Shown: positions 33,433-42,507 of the stretch, one piece after another
Layout: the number at the start of each line of letters is the position of its first letter
Numbering within the stretch: the first letter of the stretch is position 1
Assembly (NCBI RefSeq): GCF_000730645.1
Contig: NZ_BBIU01000004.1
Span: 62,001 to 126,000, forward strand
From: Pseudomonas parafulva NBRC 16636 = DSM 17004
Lineage (GTDB): Bacteria > Pseudomonadota > Gammaproteobacteria > Pseudomonadales > Pseudomonadaceae
DNA: 64,000 bases
Direction: 5' to 3'
Notes under the pieces: generated by a model
What the model was told of the DNA's origin: nothing
The model's database searches: none
What the model saw: only the letters and a program-made list of their open reading frames with translations
Program-made: the position numbers and the translations under genes

Positions 33433-34431
33433 ATGAAACTGAAGCGTTTGATGGCGGCCCTCACCTTTGCCGCCGCTGGCGTTGCAACCGCCAACGCGGT
33501 AGCTGCTGTCGACCCTGCAATCCCGACCTACACCAAGACCACCGGTGTTTCGGGCAACCTCTCCAGCGTTGGTTCCGATACCCTCGCGAACCTGATGACC
33601 TTGTGGGCCGAGGCCTACAAAAAGGAATACCCGAACGTCAACATCCAGATCCAGGCTGCTGGCTCCTCCACCGCGCCACCTGCGCTGACCGAAGGCACCG
33701 CCAACCTCGGCCCGATGAGCCGCAAGATGAAGGACGTGGAGCTGCAGGCGTTCGAGCAGAAGTACGGCTACAAGCCAACTGCCATCCCGGTGGCTGTCGA
33801 CGCCCTGGCCGTGTTCGTGCACAAGGACAACCCGATCAAAGGCCTGACCATGGCCCAGGTTGACGCAATCTTCTCCTCCACCCGCCTGTGCGGCGGCAAG
33901 GCTGACATCAAGACCTGGGGCGACGTGGGTGTAACCGGCGACCTGGCCAACAAGCCAATCCAGCTGTTCGGCCGCAACTCGGTTTCCGGCACCTACGGCT
34001 ACTTCAAGGAAGAAGCCCTGTGCAAAGGCGACTTCAAGCCTAATGTGAACGAGCAGCCTGGCTCGGCTTCGGTGGTGCAGTCGATCAGCTCGTCGCTGAA
34101 CGGCATCGGCTACTCGGGCATCGGCTACAAGACCGCCAGCGTCAAGACCGTGGCCCTGGCCAAGAAAGAAGGCGGGGAGTTCATCGAAGACAACGAGACC
34201 AACGCCCTCAACGGCAGCTACCCGCTCTCGCGCTTCCTGTACGTCTACGTCAACAAGGCGCCGAACAAGCCGCTGGCGCCGCTGGAAGCCGAGTTCGTCA
34301 AGCTGGTGCTGTCGCAGGCCGGTCAGCAGGTGGTGGTGAAGGACGGCTACATTCCGCTGCCGGCCAAGGTGGTCGACAAGACCCTGGCTGACCTGGGCCT
34401 GTCCCACGCCGGTAATGTTGCCAAGCAGTAA
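33433..34431 (+). CDS. pstS: Phosphate ABC transporter substrate-binding protein PstS
   Basis: 332 residues with a signal peptide (about 1-25, ending ANAVAA). [40 protein letters not shown] and [17 protein letters not shown] are the phosphate-site segments of PstS. It captures inorganic phosphate in the periplasm for PstCAB. Upstream is a four-half-site Pho box. A weak hairpin follows, so pstS can be made in excess over pstCAB. Confidence 0.94.
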   Translation: MKLKRLMAALTFAAAGVATANAVAAVDPAIPTYTKTTGVSGNLSSVGSDTLANLMTLWAEAYKKEYPNVNIQIQAAGSSTAPPALTEGTANLGPMSRKMKDVELQAFEQKYGYKPTAIPVAVDALAVFVHKDNPIKGLTMAQVDAIFSSTRLCGGKADIKTWGDVGVTGDLANKPIQLFGRNSVSGTYGYFKEEALCKGDFKPNVNEQPGSASVVQSISSSLNGIGYSGIGYKTASVKTVALAKKEGGEFIEDNETNALNGSYPLSRFLYVYVNKAPNKPLAPLEAEFVKLVLSQAGQQVVVKDGYIPLPAKVVDKTLADLGLSHAGNVAKQ

Positions 34432-34442
34432 TTGACCGATGA

Positions 34443-34467
34443 AGGGGCCGGGGGAAACCGGCCTCTT
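34443..34467 (+). terminator. Partial terminator after pstS
   Basis: AGGGGCCGG and CCGGCCTCT pair around five bases and are followed by TTC. The short U run suggests only partial termination. Confidence 0.55.
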
Positions 34468-34517
34468 TCACAACTCCCAGCCCGAAGCCAGGCTTACTGT
34501 GCGTCGGGCTTCCGTGC

Positions 34518-34559
34518 GTCATCGCATTGTCATGTTTTTGTCATACGGGACCGCTAGGG
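34518..34559 (+). promoter_or_regulatory. Pho box of pstC
   Basis: Three GTCAT half sites at 34518, 34529 and 34540 have an exact 11-base period. TAGGGT at 34554-34559 could be the -10. That would put the transcript start at or next to the ATG at 34567. Confidence 0.78.
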
Positions 34560-34566
34560 TGTGCCC

Positions 34567-36855
34567 ATGAATGATCTGGCCAACTCCACAATGACCCAAA
34601 ATTCCCAGCCTGTGCGCATTGATTTCAATACGCCGGAGCTGCAACGCAAGCGGCGCATTCGCGCCTTGAAGGACCGCCTGACCCGCTGGTACGTACTGGT
34701 GGGCGGGCTGGCTGTGCTGGCCGCCATCACGTTGATCTTCTTCTACCTGGCCTACGTGGTGCTGCCGTTGTTCCAGGGCGCCGAGCTGACCAAAAAGCAA
34801 GCCCTGGCCCCGGCCTGGCTGCAGCAGGATGCCGGCAAGCCGCTGATGATCGCCCTTGAAGAGCAGAACCTGGTCGGCATGCGCGTTTCGGACAAAGGCC
34901 AGGCGCTGTTCTTCGACACCAAGACGGGTAATGAACTCAAGCGTGTGGACTTGCCCGTGCCAACCGGCACCCAGGTCACCTCCATTGGTGCCGACCAGCC
35001 GGGCAGCCCGGTGGTGGTGTTGGGCCTGTCCAACGGCCAGGCGCTGGTGTTCCACCACAGCTACAAGATCACCTACCCGGACAATCACAAGACCATCACC
35101 CCCGGCATCGACTACCCGTATGGGGAACAGCCCTTTGTGCTGGACGAGCAGGGCCGTGGGCTGGACCACGTCAGCGTCAACGTCAATGGTGACACCCTGC
35201 TGCTGGCCGGCTCCACCGGAGCCCAGTTGCAGGTACTGGCGCTGACCCGTAGCGAAAACATGATGACCGGTGAGGTCACCACCGAGCAGAACCGTATCGC
35301 CCTGCCGCAAATGACCGAAACGGTGAAGAACATCTTCATCGACCCCCGTCAGCAGTGGTTGTACGTGATCAACGGCCGCGCCAGCGCGGACGTGTTCAGC
35401 CTGCGCGACAAAAGCCTTAATGGCCGCTACAAGCTGTCTGAAAACGCCGGCACCGAAGTGACCGCGACCACCCAGCTGGTCGGTGGCATTTCGCTGGTCG
35501 TGGGTAACTCCGATGGCGGCCTGGCCCAGTGGTTCATGGCCCGCGACCCGGATGGCGAGTCGCGTTTCAAACAGATTCGGACGTTCCAGATGGGCACGGC
35601 GCCTATCGTGCAGATCGACGCCGAGGAACGCCGCAAGGGCTTCATCGCCCTGGATGCAGACGGCAAGCTGGGCGTGTTCCACAGCACCGCGCACCGCACC
35701 CTGCTGGTGGAACCCGTAGCCCCTGGCGCAGGTATCCTCGCCCTGTCGCCCCGGGCCAACCGCATCATCATCGAAGCAGCGGGCAAGCTGCTGCCGCTGA
35801 GCCTGCGCAACCCGCACCCAGAGGTATCCTTCAGCGCGCTGTGGGGCAAGGTGTGGTACGAAAACTACGATGAGCCCAAGTATGTCTGGCAGTCGACGGC
35901 TTCGAACACCGACTTCGAGCCCAAGCTCAGCTTGTCTCCGCTCACCTTCGGTACGCTGAAGGCGGCGTTCTACGCCATGATCCTGGCGGCCCCGCTCGCC
36001 ATCGCTGCAGCTATCTACACGGCCTACTTCATGGCCCCGGGCATGCGCCGCAAGGTCAAGCCGGTGATCGAGCTGATGGAAGCCATGCCCACGGTCATCC
36101 TCGGGTTCTTCGCCGGCCTGTTCCTGGCGCCGTACCTGGAAGGCCACCTGCCAGGCGTGTTCAGCCTGTTCCTGCTGATGCCGCTTGGCATCCTGCTGGC
36201 AGGGTTCACCTGGAGCAGGCTGCCCGAGTCCCTGCGCCTGCGTGTGCCCGATGGCTGGGAAGCGGCGATCCTGATCCCGGTCATTCTGCTCACCGGCTGG
36301 TTCGCCCTGACCATGAGCCCGCACCTGGAAAGCTGGTTCTTCGGCGGCGATATGCGGTTGTGGATCACCAACGACCTGGGCATCACCTATGACCAGCGCA
36401 ACGCCATGGTGGTGGGCATCGCCATGGGCTTTGCGGTTATCCCGAACATCTACTCCATTGCCGAAGATGCCGTGTTCAGCGTGCCACGCAGCCTCACCCT
36501 GGGCTCGCTGGCCCTGGGTGCGACGCCCTGGCAAACCCTGACCCGCGTGGTCATCCTCACCGCCAGCCCGGGTATCTTCTCGGCGCTGATGATCGGTATG
36601 GGCCGGGCGGTAGGCGAAACCATGATCGTGCTGATGGCCACCGGCAACACCCCAGTGATGGAAATGAACCTGTTCGAGGGCATGCGCACCCTGGCTGCCA
36701 ACGTGGCCGTGGAGATGCCGGAGTCGGAAGTCGGCGGTAGCCATTACCGGGTGCTGTTCCTGGCCGCCCTGGTGCTGCTGATGTTCACCTTCGTCATGAA
36801 CACCTTGGCCGAGCTGATTCGCCAGCGTCTGCGCAAGAAATACTCGTCGCTTTGA
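34567..36855 (+). CDS. pstC: Phosphate ABC transporter permease PstC, long form
   Basis: 762 residues, more than twice the E. coli protein. One membrane helix (about 48-72) is followed by a 400-residue, strand-rich region likely in the periplasm, and then the PstC permease core (about 455-762): FGTLKAAFYAMILAAPLAIA, EAMPTVILGFFAGLFLAPYL and AVGETMIVLMATGNTP with the EAA-type loop LGATPWQTLTRVV. It is the phosphate channel subunit pairing with PstA. The ATG at 34567 follows AGGG; the GTG at 34561 is less likely. Other Pseudomonas PstC proteins are also long. Confidence 0.93.
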   Translation: MNDLANSTMTQNSQPVRIDFNTPELQRKRRIRALKDRLTRWYVLVGGLAVLAAITLIFFYLAYVVLPLFQGAELTKKQALAPAWLQQDAGKPLMIALEEQNLVGMRVSDKGQALFFDTKTGNELKRVDLPVPTGTQVTSIGADQPGSPVVVLGLSNGQALVFHHSYKITYPDNHKTITPGIDYPYGEQPFVLDEQGRGLDHVSVNVNGDTLLLAGSTGAQLQVLALTRSENMMTGEVTTEQNRIALPQMTETVKNIFIDPRQQWLYVINGRASADVFSLRDKSLNGRYKLSENAGTEVTATTQLVGGISLVVGNSDGGLAQWFMARDPDGESRFKQIRTFQMGTAPIVQIDAEERRKGFIALDADGKLGVFHSTAHRTLLVEPVAPGAGILALSPRANRIIIEAAGKLLPLSLRNPHPEVSFSALWGKVWYENYDEPKYVWQSTASNTDFEPKLSLSPLTFGTLKAAFYAMILAAPLAIAAAIYTAYFMAPGMRRKVKPVIELMEAMPTVILGFFAGLFLAPYLEGHLPGVFSLFLLMPLGILLAGFTWSRLPESLRLRVPDGWEAAILIPVILLTGWFALTMSPHLESWFFGGDMRLWITNDLGITYDQRNAMVVGIAMGFAVIPNIYSIAEDAVFSVPRSLTLGSLALGATPWQTLTRVVILTASPGIFSALMIGMGRAVGETMIVLMATGNTPVMEMNLFEGMRTLAANVAVEMPESEVGGSHYRVLFLAALVLLMFTFVMNTLAELIRQRLRKKYSSL

Positions 36856-36872
36856 TAGAAAGGTAGCGATCC

Positions 36873-38543
36873 GTGAAAAAGGATTCCCTCAAAGGCTGGT
36901 TCAAGAGCGGCGCCCCCGGCGTATGGATGAGCGGCGGCGCGGTGGCTATGGCGGTGATCATGACCGTCGGGCTGCTGGCCGTCATTGCCGTACGCGGGCT
37001 GGGCCACTTCTGGCCGGCAGACCTGGTTCAGGCCACCTACAAGGTGCCGGGCCAGGCGCAGCAGACCGTCATCGGCGAGGTGGTGCAGCAGGAAGAAGTG
37101 CCGCGTGCGCGCCTGAAGGGCGCCGGCCTGCCGGTGCCCGACCAGGGCCCTGAGTTCATGACCCGCGAGTTGATCAAGGTAGGTAACCGCGACCTCAACG
37201 GCAGCGACTTCACCTGGGTGGTGGGCGAATGGCTGGTCGATGAAAAACGCCCGTCCGAGCTGATGGCCCTTGAGCGTCGCGAATGGGGCAACTTCTACGG
37301 GTACCTGGTCAGCGTCAAGGAAGAAGGCCGCGTGGTCGCCCAGGGGCCCGCTGCCTGGGGTGAACTGCAGGCTCGCCTGCAGCGCGCCAACACGCTCAAC
37401 AGGCAGCTGCAGGCGCTGGAAAAGAAAGACATCGGCGCCATCAACCATGGCCTGGAACGTCTGCGCCTGCAGGCCCGCAAGCTTGAGCTGGAAGGCAAGC
37501 TGGACGCCGCAGCCCAGGCTGACATGGACGCTGACAGGGCCGAGCTGAACAGCCGCTACAAGGCCGTGGAAGAGCGCCTGACCGGCCTGCACCAGGCTTT
37601 CGCCCGCGACAGCCTGGTGGCGCGTGATGGCAATGGCCGGGAGGTTGAAATCAACCTGAGCAAGGTGGTGCATGCCATCCAGCCCAATGCCATGTCCGGC
37701 TTCACCAAGCTGGGCACCTACTTCGGCAAGGTCTGGGAATTCCTCAGCGACGACCCGCGTGAAGCCAACACCGAAGGCGGGATTTTCCCGGCTATCTTCG
37801 GCACTGTGATGATGACCCTGATCATGGCGGTGATCGTCACCCCGTTCGGTGTACTTGCGGCGGTGTACCTGCGTGAGTACGCGCGCCAGGGCCCTGTGAC
37901 GCGCCTGATTCGCATCGCGGTGAACAACCTGGCCGGTGTACCGGCGATCGTCTACGGTGTGTTCGGGCTGGGCTTTTTTGTCTACGTGCTGGGCGGGTCG
38001 ATCGACCGCCTGTTCTTCCCAGAGGCCCTGCCGGCACCTACCTTGGGTACGCCCGGCCTGCTGTGGGCATCGCTGACCCTGGCGCTGCTGGCGGTGCCGG
38101 TGGTGATCGTGGCCACGGAAGAAGGGCTGGCACGCATCCCGCGTACGGTGCGCGAAGGCTCGCTGGCGCTGGGCGCCACCAAGGCCGAGACGCTGTGGAA
38201 GATCGTCCTGCCCATGGCCAGCCCGGCCATGATGACCGGCATGATCCTGGCGGTGGCGCGCGCTGCCGGCGAAGTCGCGCCGCTGATGCTGGTAGGTGTA
38301 GTGAAGCTGGCGCCCTCGCTGCCGGTGGATGGCAACTACCCGTACCTGCACCTGGACCAGAAGATCATGCACCTGGGCTTCCATATCTATGACGTGGGCT
38401 TCCAGAGCCCCAACGTGGAGGCGGCCCGCCCGCTGGTGTACGCCACCGCGCTGTTGCTGGTGCTGGTGATTGCGTCGCTGAACCTTTCGGCGGTGTGGAT
38501 TCGTAACCACCTGCGCGAGAAGTACAAGGCGCTCGACAGCTAA
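36873..38543 (+). CDS. pstA: Phosphate ABC transporter permease PstA, long form
   Basis: 556 residues, against about 300 in E. coli. Helix 1 (about 20-43) is followed by a charged region of 200 residues with heptad-like helical stretches (RLQRANTLNRQLQALEKKDI and on), then the PstA permease core (about 305-556): AIFGTVMMTLIMAVIVTPFG, IVYGVFGLGFFVYVLGG and LALGATKAETLWKIVLP as the loop contacting PstB. GTG start at 36873 with AAGG upstream, 17 bases after the pstC stop. Confidence 0.93.
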   Translation: MKKDSLKGWFKSGAPGVWMSGGAVAMAVIMTVGLLAVIAVRGLGHFWPADLVQATYKVPGQAQQTVIGEVVQQEEVPRARLKGAGLPVPDQGPEFMTRELIKVGNRDLNGSDFTWVVGEWLVDEKRPSELMALERREWGNFYGYLVSVKEEGRVVAQGPAAWGELQARLQRANTLNRQLQALEKKDIGAINHGLERLRLQARKLELEGKLDAAAQADMDADRAELNSRYKAVEERLTGLHQAFARDSLVARDGNGREVEINLSKVVHAIQPNAMSGFTKLGTYFGKVWEFLSDDPREANTEGGIFPAIFGTVMMTLIMAVIVTPFGVLAAVYLREYARQGPVTRLIRIAVNNLAGVPAIVYGVFGLGFFVYVLGGSIDRLFFPEALPAPTLGTPGLLWASLTLALLAVPVVIVATEEGLARIPRTVREGSLALGATKAETLWKIVLPMASPAMMTGMILAVARAAGEVAPLMLVGVVKLAPSLPVDGNYPYLHLDQKIMHLGFHIYDVGFQSPNVEAARPLVYATALLLVLVIASLNLSAVWIRNHLREKYKALDS

Positions 38544-38636
38544 TTCAAGCCTTAAGCCACAAGCGGCAAGCATCAAGCTGATTGCCGCTTTGCTCAAACT
38601 TGCAGCTTGCAGCGCGAAGCTTGCAGCTTCGAATGG
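38544..38636. repeat. AAGCTGCAAGC-family repeats between pstA and pstB
   Basis: AAGCGGCAA (38561-38569) pairs with TTGCCGCTT (38582-38590), and further right ACTTGCAGCTTGCAGC and GAAGCTTGCAGCTTCG are tandem copies in the reverse sense; GAAGCTTGCAGCTTC is itself nearly palindromic. The array fills almost the entire gap to the pstB ribosome site. Confidence 0.7.
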
Positions 38637-38645
38637 AGTGAGACG

Positions 38646-39479
38646 ATGCAACACGATAATCACGCCCACGGCATCGACATGTCTGCCTTGGGCCGCGACA
38701 AGCAGAGCCTGCGCCTGGCCGAAGAAACGGTCGCCATCGAAGTACCGGGCCTGAGCCTGTTCTACGGTGACAAACAGGCCCTGTTCGATGTCAGCCTGAA
38801 CATCCCCAAGCAGCGCGTTACCGCCTTCATCGGCCCGTCGGGCTGCGGCAAGTCCACGCTGCTGCGCACCTTCAACCGCATGAACGACCTGGTCGACGGT
38901 TGCCGGGTAGAGGGTGCGATCAACCTCTACGGCAACAACATCTACCGCAAGGGCGAAGACGTGGCCGAGCTGCGTCGCCGGGTGGGCATGGTGTTCCAGA
39001 AGCCCAACCCGTTCCCCAAGACCATCTACGAGAACGTGGTGTACGGCCTGCGCATTCAGGGCATCAACAAGAAGCGTGTGCTCGATGAAGCCGTGGAGTG
39101 GGCGCTGAAGGGCGCTGCGTTGTGGGATGAGGTGAAGGACCGCCTGCACGACTCGGCGCTGGGTTTGTCCGGTGGCCAGCAGCAGCGCCTGGTGATTGCC
39201 CGTACCATCGCTGTCGAACCCGAGGTGCTGCTGCTCGACGAACCCTGCTCGGCGCTGGACCCGATCTCGACGCTGAAAGTCGAAGAGCTGATCTACGAAC
39301 TGAAAGCCAAGTACACCATCGTCATCGTCACCCACAACATGCAGCAGGCCGCGCGGGTCTCGGACTACACGGCGTTCATGTACATGGGCAAGCTGGTGGA
39401 GTTCGGCGACACCGACACCCTGTTCACCAACCCTGCGAAAAAGCAGACCGAAGACTACATCACCGGTCGCTACGGCTAG
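38646..39479 (+). CDS. pstB: Phosphate ABC transporter ATPase PstB
   Basis: 277 residues. Walker A is GPSGCGKST, the signature is LSGGQQQRL, Walker [13 protein letters not shown] and the H-loop VTHNM. It couples ATP hydrolysis to phosphate import with PstCA and joins in PhoR signalling. ATG at 38646 follows GGAGTGAG. A longer N-terminus of about 30 residues precedes the ABC domain, as in other Pseudomonas PstB. Confidence 0.96.
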   Translation: MQHDNHAHGIDMSALGRDKQSLRLAEETVAIEVPGLSLFYGDKQALFDVSLNIPKQRVTAFIGPSGCGKSTLLRTFNRMNDLVDGCRVEGAINLYGNNIYRKGEDVAELRRRVGMVFQKPNPFPKTIYENVVYGLRIQGINKKRVLDEAVEWALKGAALWDEVKDRLHDSALGLSGGQQQRLVIARTIAVEPEVLLLDEPCSALDPISTLKVEELIYELKAKYTIVIVTHNMQQAARVSDYTAFMYMGKLVEFGDTDTLFTNPAKKQTEDYITGRYG

Positions 39480-39480
39480 C

Positions 39481-39608
39481 AGCGGCAAGCCGCAAGCCTC
39501 AAGCAGCAAGCTACAAGCGGCAAGCTGCAAGTCAAGGCGGCTGCGGCTAAGCACGGAGCTAGTGAACAACACGAACTACTTGAAGCTTGCAGCTTGAAGC
39601 TTGCAGCT
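39481..39608. repeat. AAGCTGCAAGC-family repeats between pstB and phoU
   Basis: A left block of tandem copies (GCGGCAAGCCGCAAGCCTCA, AGCAAGCTACAAGCGGCAAG, CTGCAAG; 39481-39531) is inverted relative to the right block (CTTGAAGCTTGCAGCTTGAA, GCTTGCAGCTT; 39579-39609). About 50 unrelated bases lie between, so a long stem-loop is possible in the pst transcript. Confidence 0.72.
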
Positions 39609-39623
39609 TAGCGGAGCGACCGG

Positions 39624-40394
39624 ATGATCAACAAAGAAAGCCTTACCCACCATATCTCTCAGCAGTTCAACGCCGAGCTCGAAGAAGTGCGCAGCCATCT
39701 GCTGGCCATGGGCGGGCTGGTGGAAAAGCAGGTCAATGATGCCGTGACGGCCCTCATCGAGGCGGACTCCGGGCTGGCCCAGCAAGTGCGCGAAGTGGAT
39801 GAGCAGATCAACCAGATGGAGCGCAACATCGACGAAGAGTGCGTGCGCATTCTGGCCCGTCGTCAGCCCGCTGCCTCCGACCTGCGCCTGATCATCAGCA
39901 TCTCCAAGTCGGTGATCGACCTGGAGCGCATCGGCGACGAATCCACCAAGATCGCTCGCCGGGCCATCCAGTTGTGCGAGGAGGGCGAGTCGCCCCGTGG
40001 CTACGTCGAAGTGCGACACATCGGTGACCAGGTGCGCAACATGGTGCGCGATGCCCTGGATGCCTTTGCCCGGTTTGATGCCGACCTGGCCTTGTCGGTG
40101 GCCCAATACGACAAGACCATCGATCGCGAATACAAGACGGCGCTGCGCGAGCTGGTGACCTACATGATGGAAGACCCGCGGTCGATCTCCCGGGTACTCA
40201 GCGTGATCTGGGCGCTGCGCTCGCTGGAGCGCATCGGCGACCACGCGCGTAACATCTCCGAACTGGTCATTTACCTGGTACGCGGCACCGATGTGCGCCA
40301 CATGGGCCTCAAGCGCATGACTGCAGAAGTGCAGGGCAGCGCGGCGGTGCATGGCGAAAAAGCTAATGTTCCGGGTGAAGCGGACGATAAATAA
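39624..40394 (+). CDS. phoU: Phosphate signalling protein PhoU
   Basis: 256 residues, two PhoU three-helix repeats with the metal-binding pattern E..IGDE.T (LERIGDESTKIARRAI, then LERIGDHARNISELVIY). It links PstB with PhoR and keeps the Pho response off when phosphate is plentiful. A terminator follows 19 bases after the stop, closing the pst operon. Confidence 0.95.
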   Translation: MINKESLTHHISQQFNAELEEVRSHLLAMGGLVEKQVNDAVTALIEADSGLAQQVREVDEQINQMERNIDEECVRILARRQPAASDLRLIISISKSVIDLERIGDESTKIARRAIQLCEEGESPRGYVEVRHIGDQVRNMVRDALDAFARFDADLALSVAQYDKTIDREYKTALRELVTYMMEDPRSISRVLSVIWALRSLERIGDHARNISELVIYLVRGTDVRHMGLKRMTAEVQGSAAVHGEKANVPGEADDK

Positions 40395-40413
40395 GGTTGC
40401 TCCCGAGCATCGA

Positions 40414-40437
40414 CGCCCGGCCTCTGCCGGGCGTTTT
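40414..40437 (+). terminator. Intrinsic terminator of the pst-phoU operon
   Basis: CGCCCGGC and GCCGGGCG pair around CTCT, followed by TTTTCGTTT. Confidence 0.85.
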
Positions 40438-40558
40438 CGTTTGTGGTCGTAGAGCCAGCAGGGCCGTGGCGAACCGTTGGAAAAGTCCCGACGTTGGATA
40501 GGCAGTAGCAAGTGGCCAGCAATTGGCAGTAGGCTAGTCGGGATCAGAAGGAGTATCG

Positions 40559-41455
40559 ATGAGTAAAGTGAATGTGCTGGTCGTGGATGACGCCCCGTTT
40601 ATCCGCGATCTGGTCCGCAAGTGCCTGCGCAATGCCTTCCCCGGCATGACCATAGATGACGCTGTGAATGGCCGTAAAGCCATGGCTCTGTTGGGCAAGG
40701 AGCCTTTCGACCTGGTGCTCTGCGACTGGGAGATGCCAGAGATGTCTGGCCTGGAACTGCTCACCTGGTGTCGCCAGCAACCGGAGCTTAAACACCTTCA
40801 GTTCATCATGGTGACCAGCCGCGGCGACAAGGAAAACGTGATCCAGGCGATCCAGGCAGGGGTTTCCGATTTTGTCGGCAAGCCGTTCACCAACGAGCAG
40901 CTGCTGACCAAGGTGAAGAAGGCCTTGGCCAAGATCGGCAAGCTCGACAGCCTGATGGCGCCTGCGCCGGCACGCTCCAGCGGGGCATTCGCCAACGACT
41001 CGCTCAACGCTCTCACTGCCGGCAGACCTGAGGCGGTGAAGGTTGCCGCGCCAGCGCCCGCCAAGCCGGTGCCCAGCGCAGCCAGGCCAGCCGCCGCTGC
41101 ACCTGCCGCTGCACCCAGTGGGCGCGGCCAGGGCCAGCTGCGCCTTGCCAGCGGCGCTCAGCCTTGTGTGATCAAGGCGCTGAGCCTGAAGGAGGCGCTG
41201 CTGGTGGTGCGGCGCAGTGAAACCCTGCCCCAGGTGCTCGAAGGGGCCGTGCTGGACCTGGAGCAAGGTGAGAACGCCGAGGTCGCCCGCTTGAACGGCT
41301 ACCTGCACGCGATCGTTGCATTCGAGCCGAAACCGGACAGCGACTGGCTGCAACTCACATTCAAATTCGTCGACCAGGACGCCCAGAAGCTCGATTACCT
41401 GTCGCGGCTGATTGCCCGCGGCACTGCCCAGAAACACTTCACCCCGGGCGCCTGA
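40559..41455 (+). CDS. Response regulator with CheY-like receiver and separate C-terminal domain
   Basis: 298 residues. The receiver (1-120) has the acidic pair D10-D11, phospho-acceptor D56 (LCDWEMPEMSG), T86 and K108 (VGKPF). An Ala/Pro linker follows (about 130-185), then a C-terminal region of about 110 residues (GQLRLASGAQPCVIKALSLKE onward) with no HTH. That region could be a PilZ-like or other beta domain; I am unsure. The AGAAGGAG site fits the ATG. Position just after phoU recalls the arrangement in other Pseudomonas, but a link to phosphate control is unproven. Confidence 0.88.
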   Translation: MSKVNVLVVDDAPFIRDLVRKCLRNAFPGMTIDDAVNGRKAMALLGKEPFDLVLCDWEMPEMSGLELLTWCRQQPELKHLQFIMVTSRGDKENVIQAIQAGVSDFVGKPFTNEQLLTKVKKALAKIGKLDSLMAPAPARSSGAFANDSLNALTAGRPEAVKVAAPAPAKPVPSAARPAAAAPAAAPSGRGQGQLRLASGAQPCVIKALSLKEALLVVRRSETLPQVLEGAVLDLEQGENAEVARLNGYLHAIVAFEPKPDSDWLQLTFKFVDQDAQKLDYLSRLIARGTAQKHFTPGA

Positions 41456-41576
41456 CGCACGGTTCGGCGGGTGGCGGGCTTCGTCAGGGGCTTGTGCCAT
41501 CCGACCAGCTGCCATGGTCATCGCGTCACCCGCTGCTAGGCTTCGACAGATCGCCAACTGTCAAAAAGCCACTATC

Positions 41577-42473
41577 ATGCCTGCACGCCTGCTGCTTGTT
41601 TGCGCGTTGCTCCTGGCCTCGGCGTCGAGCCTGGCGGTGACGCTGCACGCTGTCACCGATGCATCGGGTGCGGTGTCCTATGCCGACCGCCCAGGGCCTG
41701 GGGTGAAGCCCATGCTGTCGGACGAATCCATGATCGAGATCCAGCCCGAAGACGTGCGCCTCAACGCCATCGTGTTTCAGGGCGGGGTGAGTTTTTCGGC
41801 GCGCAACGAGCTGCCGGTAGCCGTGCAGGTGGAGCTGCGCCTGGACAACCTGGTGAACGCGCAGGGTGGCAATGCACCGCGCATCGTGCGGCGTGTGCTG
41901 CCGCCGCGGTCAACGCAAATGCTCAGCGTGCTGCGGGGCCGGCCCGGTACCCTGCTCAATTATCGCTCCACCCTGCTGCAGGCCATGGGCGACCCCGGGG
42001 CGCGCCCGCAGGGCTATCGCTATGCTTTCCCCTGGGTAGGTGGGCCCTTTCGCATAAGCCAGGGGCCAAACGGGCGGGTCAGCCATTTCGGGCCCAAGGG
42101 GCGTTATGCCATGGATATCGCCATGCCTGAAGGCACCACGATCGTGGCTGCGCGGGAAGGGGTGGTGGTGAGCCTGCAGAACAGCCAGAGCGGGCGGGGC
42201 GAGAACCCGTCGGGCAACTTTGTGCGGATCCTGCACCCGGACGGGACGATGGGCGTGTACCTGCACCTGATGCGCGGCTCGGTGGTAGTTACCCCTGGCC
42301 AGCGGGTGCGGCAGGGGCAAGTGCTGGCCAAATCAGGCAACACCGGCAACAGCACCGGCCCGCACCTGCATTTTGTGGTGCAACGCAACGTGGGGCTGGC
42401 TGTGGAATCGATACCCTACCGGTTCGACAAGCCGATCAGCGGGTCGCCTGACTACACCGCAGGCAACCCGTGA
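41577..42473 (+). CDS. M23-family peptidase (LytM type), secreted
   Basis: 298 residues with a signal peptide (MPARLLLVCALLLASASSLA). The next part (about 22-60) resembles DUF4124 (VTDASGAVSYADRPGPG). The C-terminal LytM/M23 domain (about 155-275) has HFGPKGRYAMDIAMPEG with the zinc His and Asp, and GPHLHFVVQ with the HxH pair. It probably cuts or senses cell-wall peptide cross-links. The ribosome site is weak, and the start at 41577 is chosen for the signal peptide. Confidence 0.87.
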   Translation: MPARLLLVCALLLASASSLAVTLHAVTDASGAVSYADRPGPGVKPMLSDESMIEIQPEDVRLNAIVFQGGVSFSARNELPVAVQVELRLDNLVNAQGGNAPRIVRRVLPPRSTQMLSVLRGRPGTLLNYRSTLLQAMGDPGARPQGYRYAFPWVGGPFRISQGPNGRVSHFGPKGRYAMDIAMPEGTTIVAAREGVVVSLQNSQSGRGENPSGNFVRILHPDGTMGVYLHLMRGSVVVTPGQRVRQGQVLAKSGNTGNSTGPHLHFVVQRNVGLAVESIPYRFDKPISGSPDYTAGNP

Positions 42474-42507
42474 GGGCATGAGGGGCTGACGCACAGCCCG
42501 GTTAGCC

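Noticed and set aside
36744..39572. A 942-codon open frame opposite pstA and pstB
   Set aside because: It runs antisense through two well-identified genes and a repeat-filled gap; its Gln/His-rich product is typical of antisense frames in GC-rich DNA.
38544..39608. A CRISPR array in the pst gaps
   Set aside because: Repeats are short, irregular, in both orientations and without uniform spacers; no cas gene is in the window.
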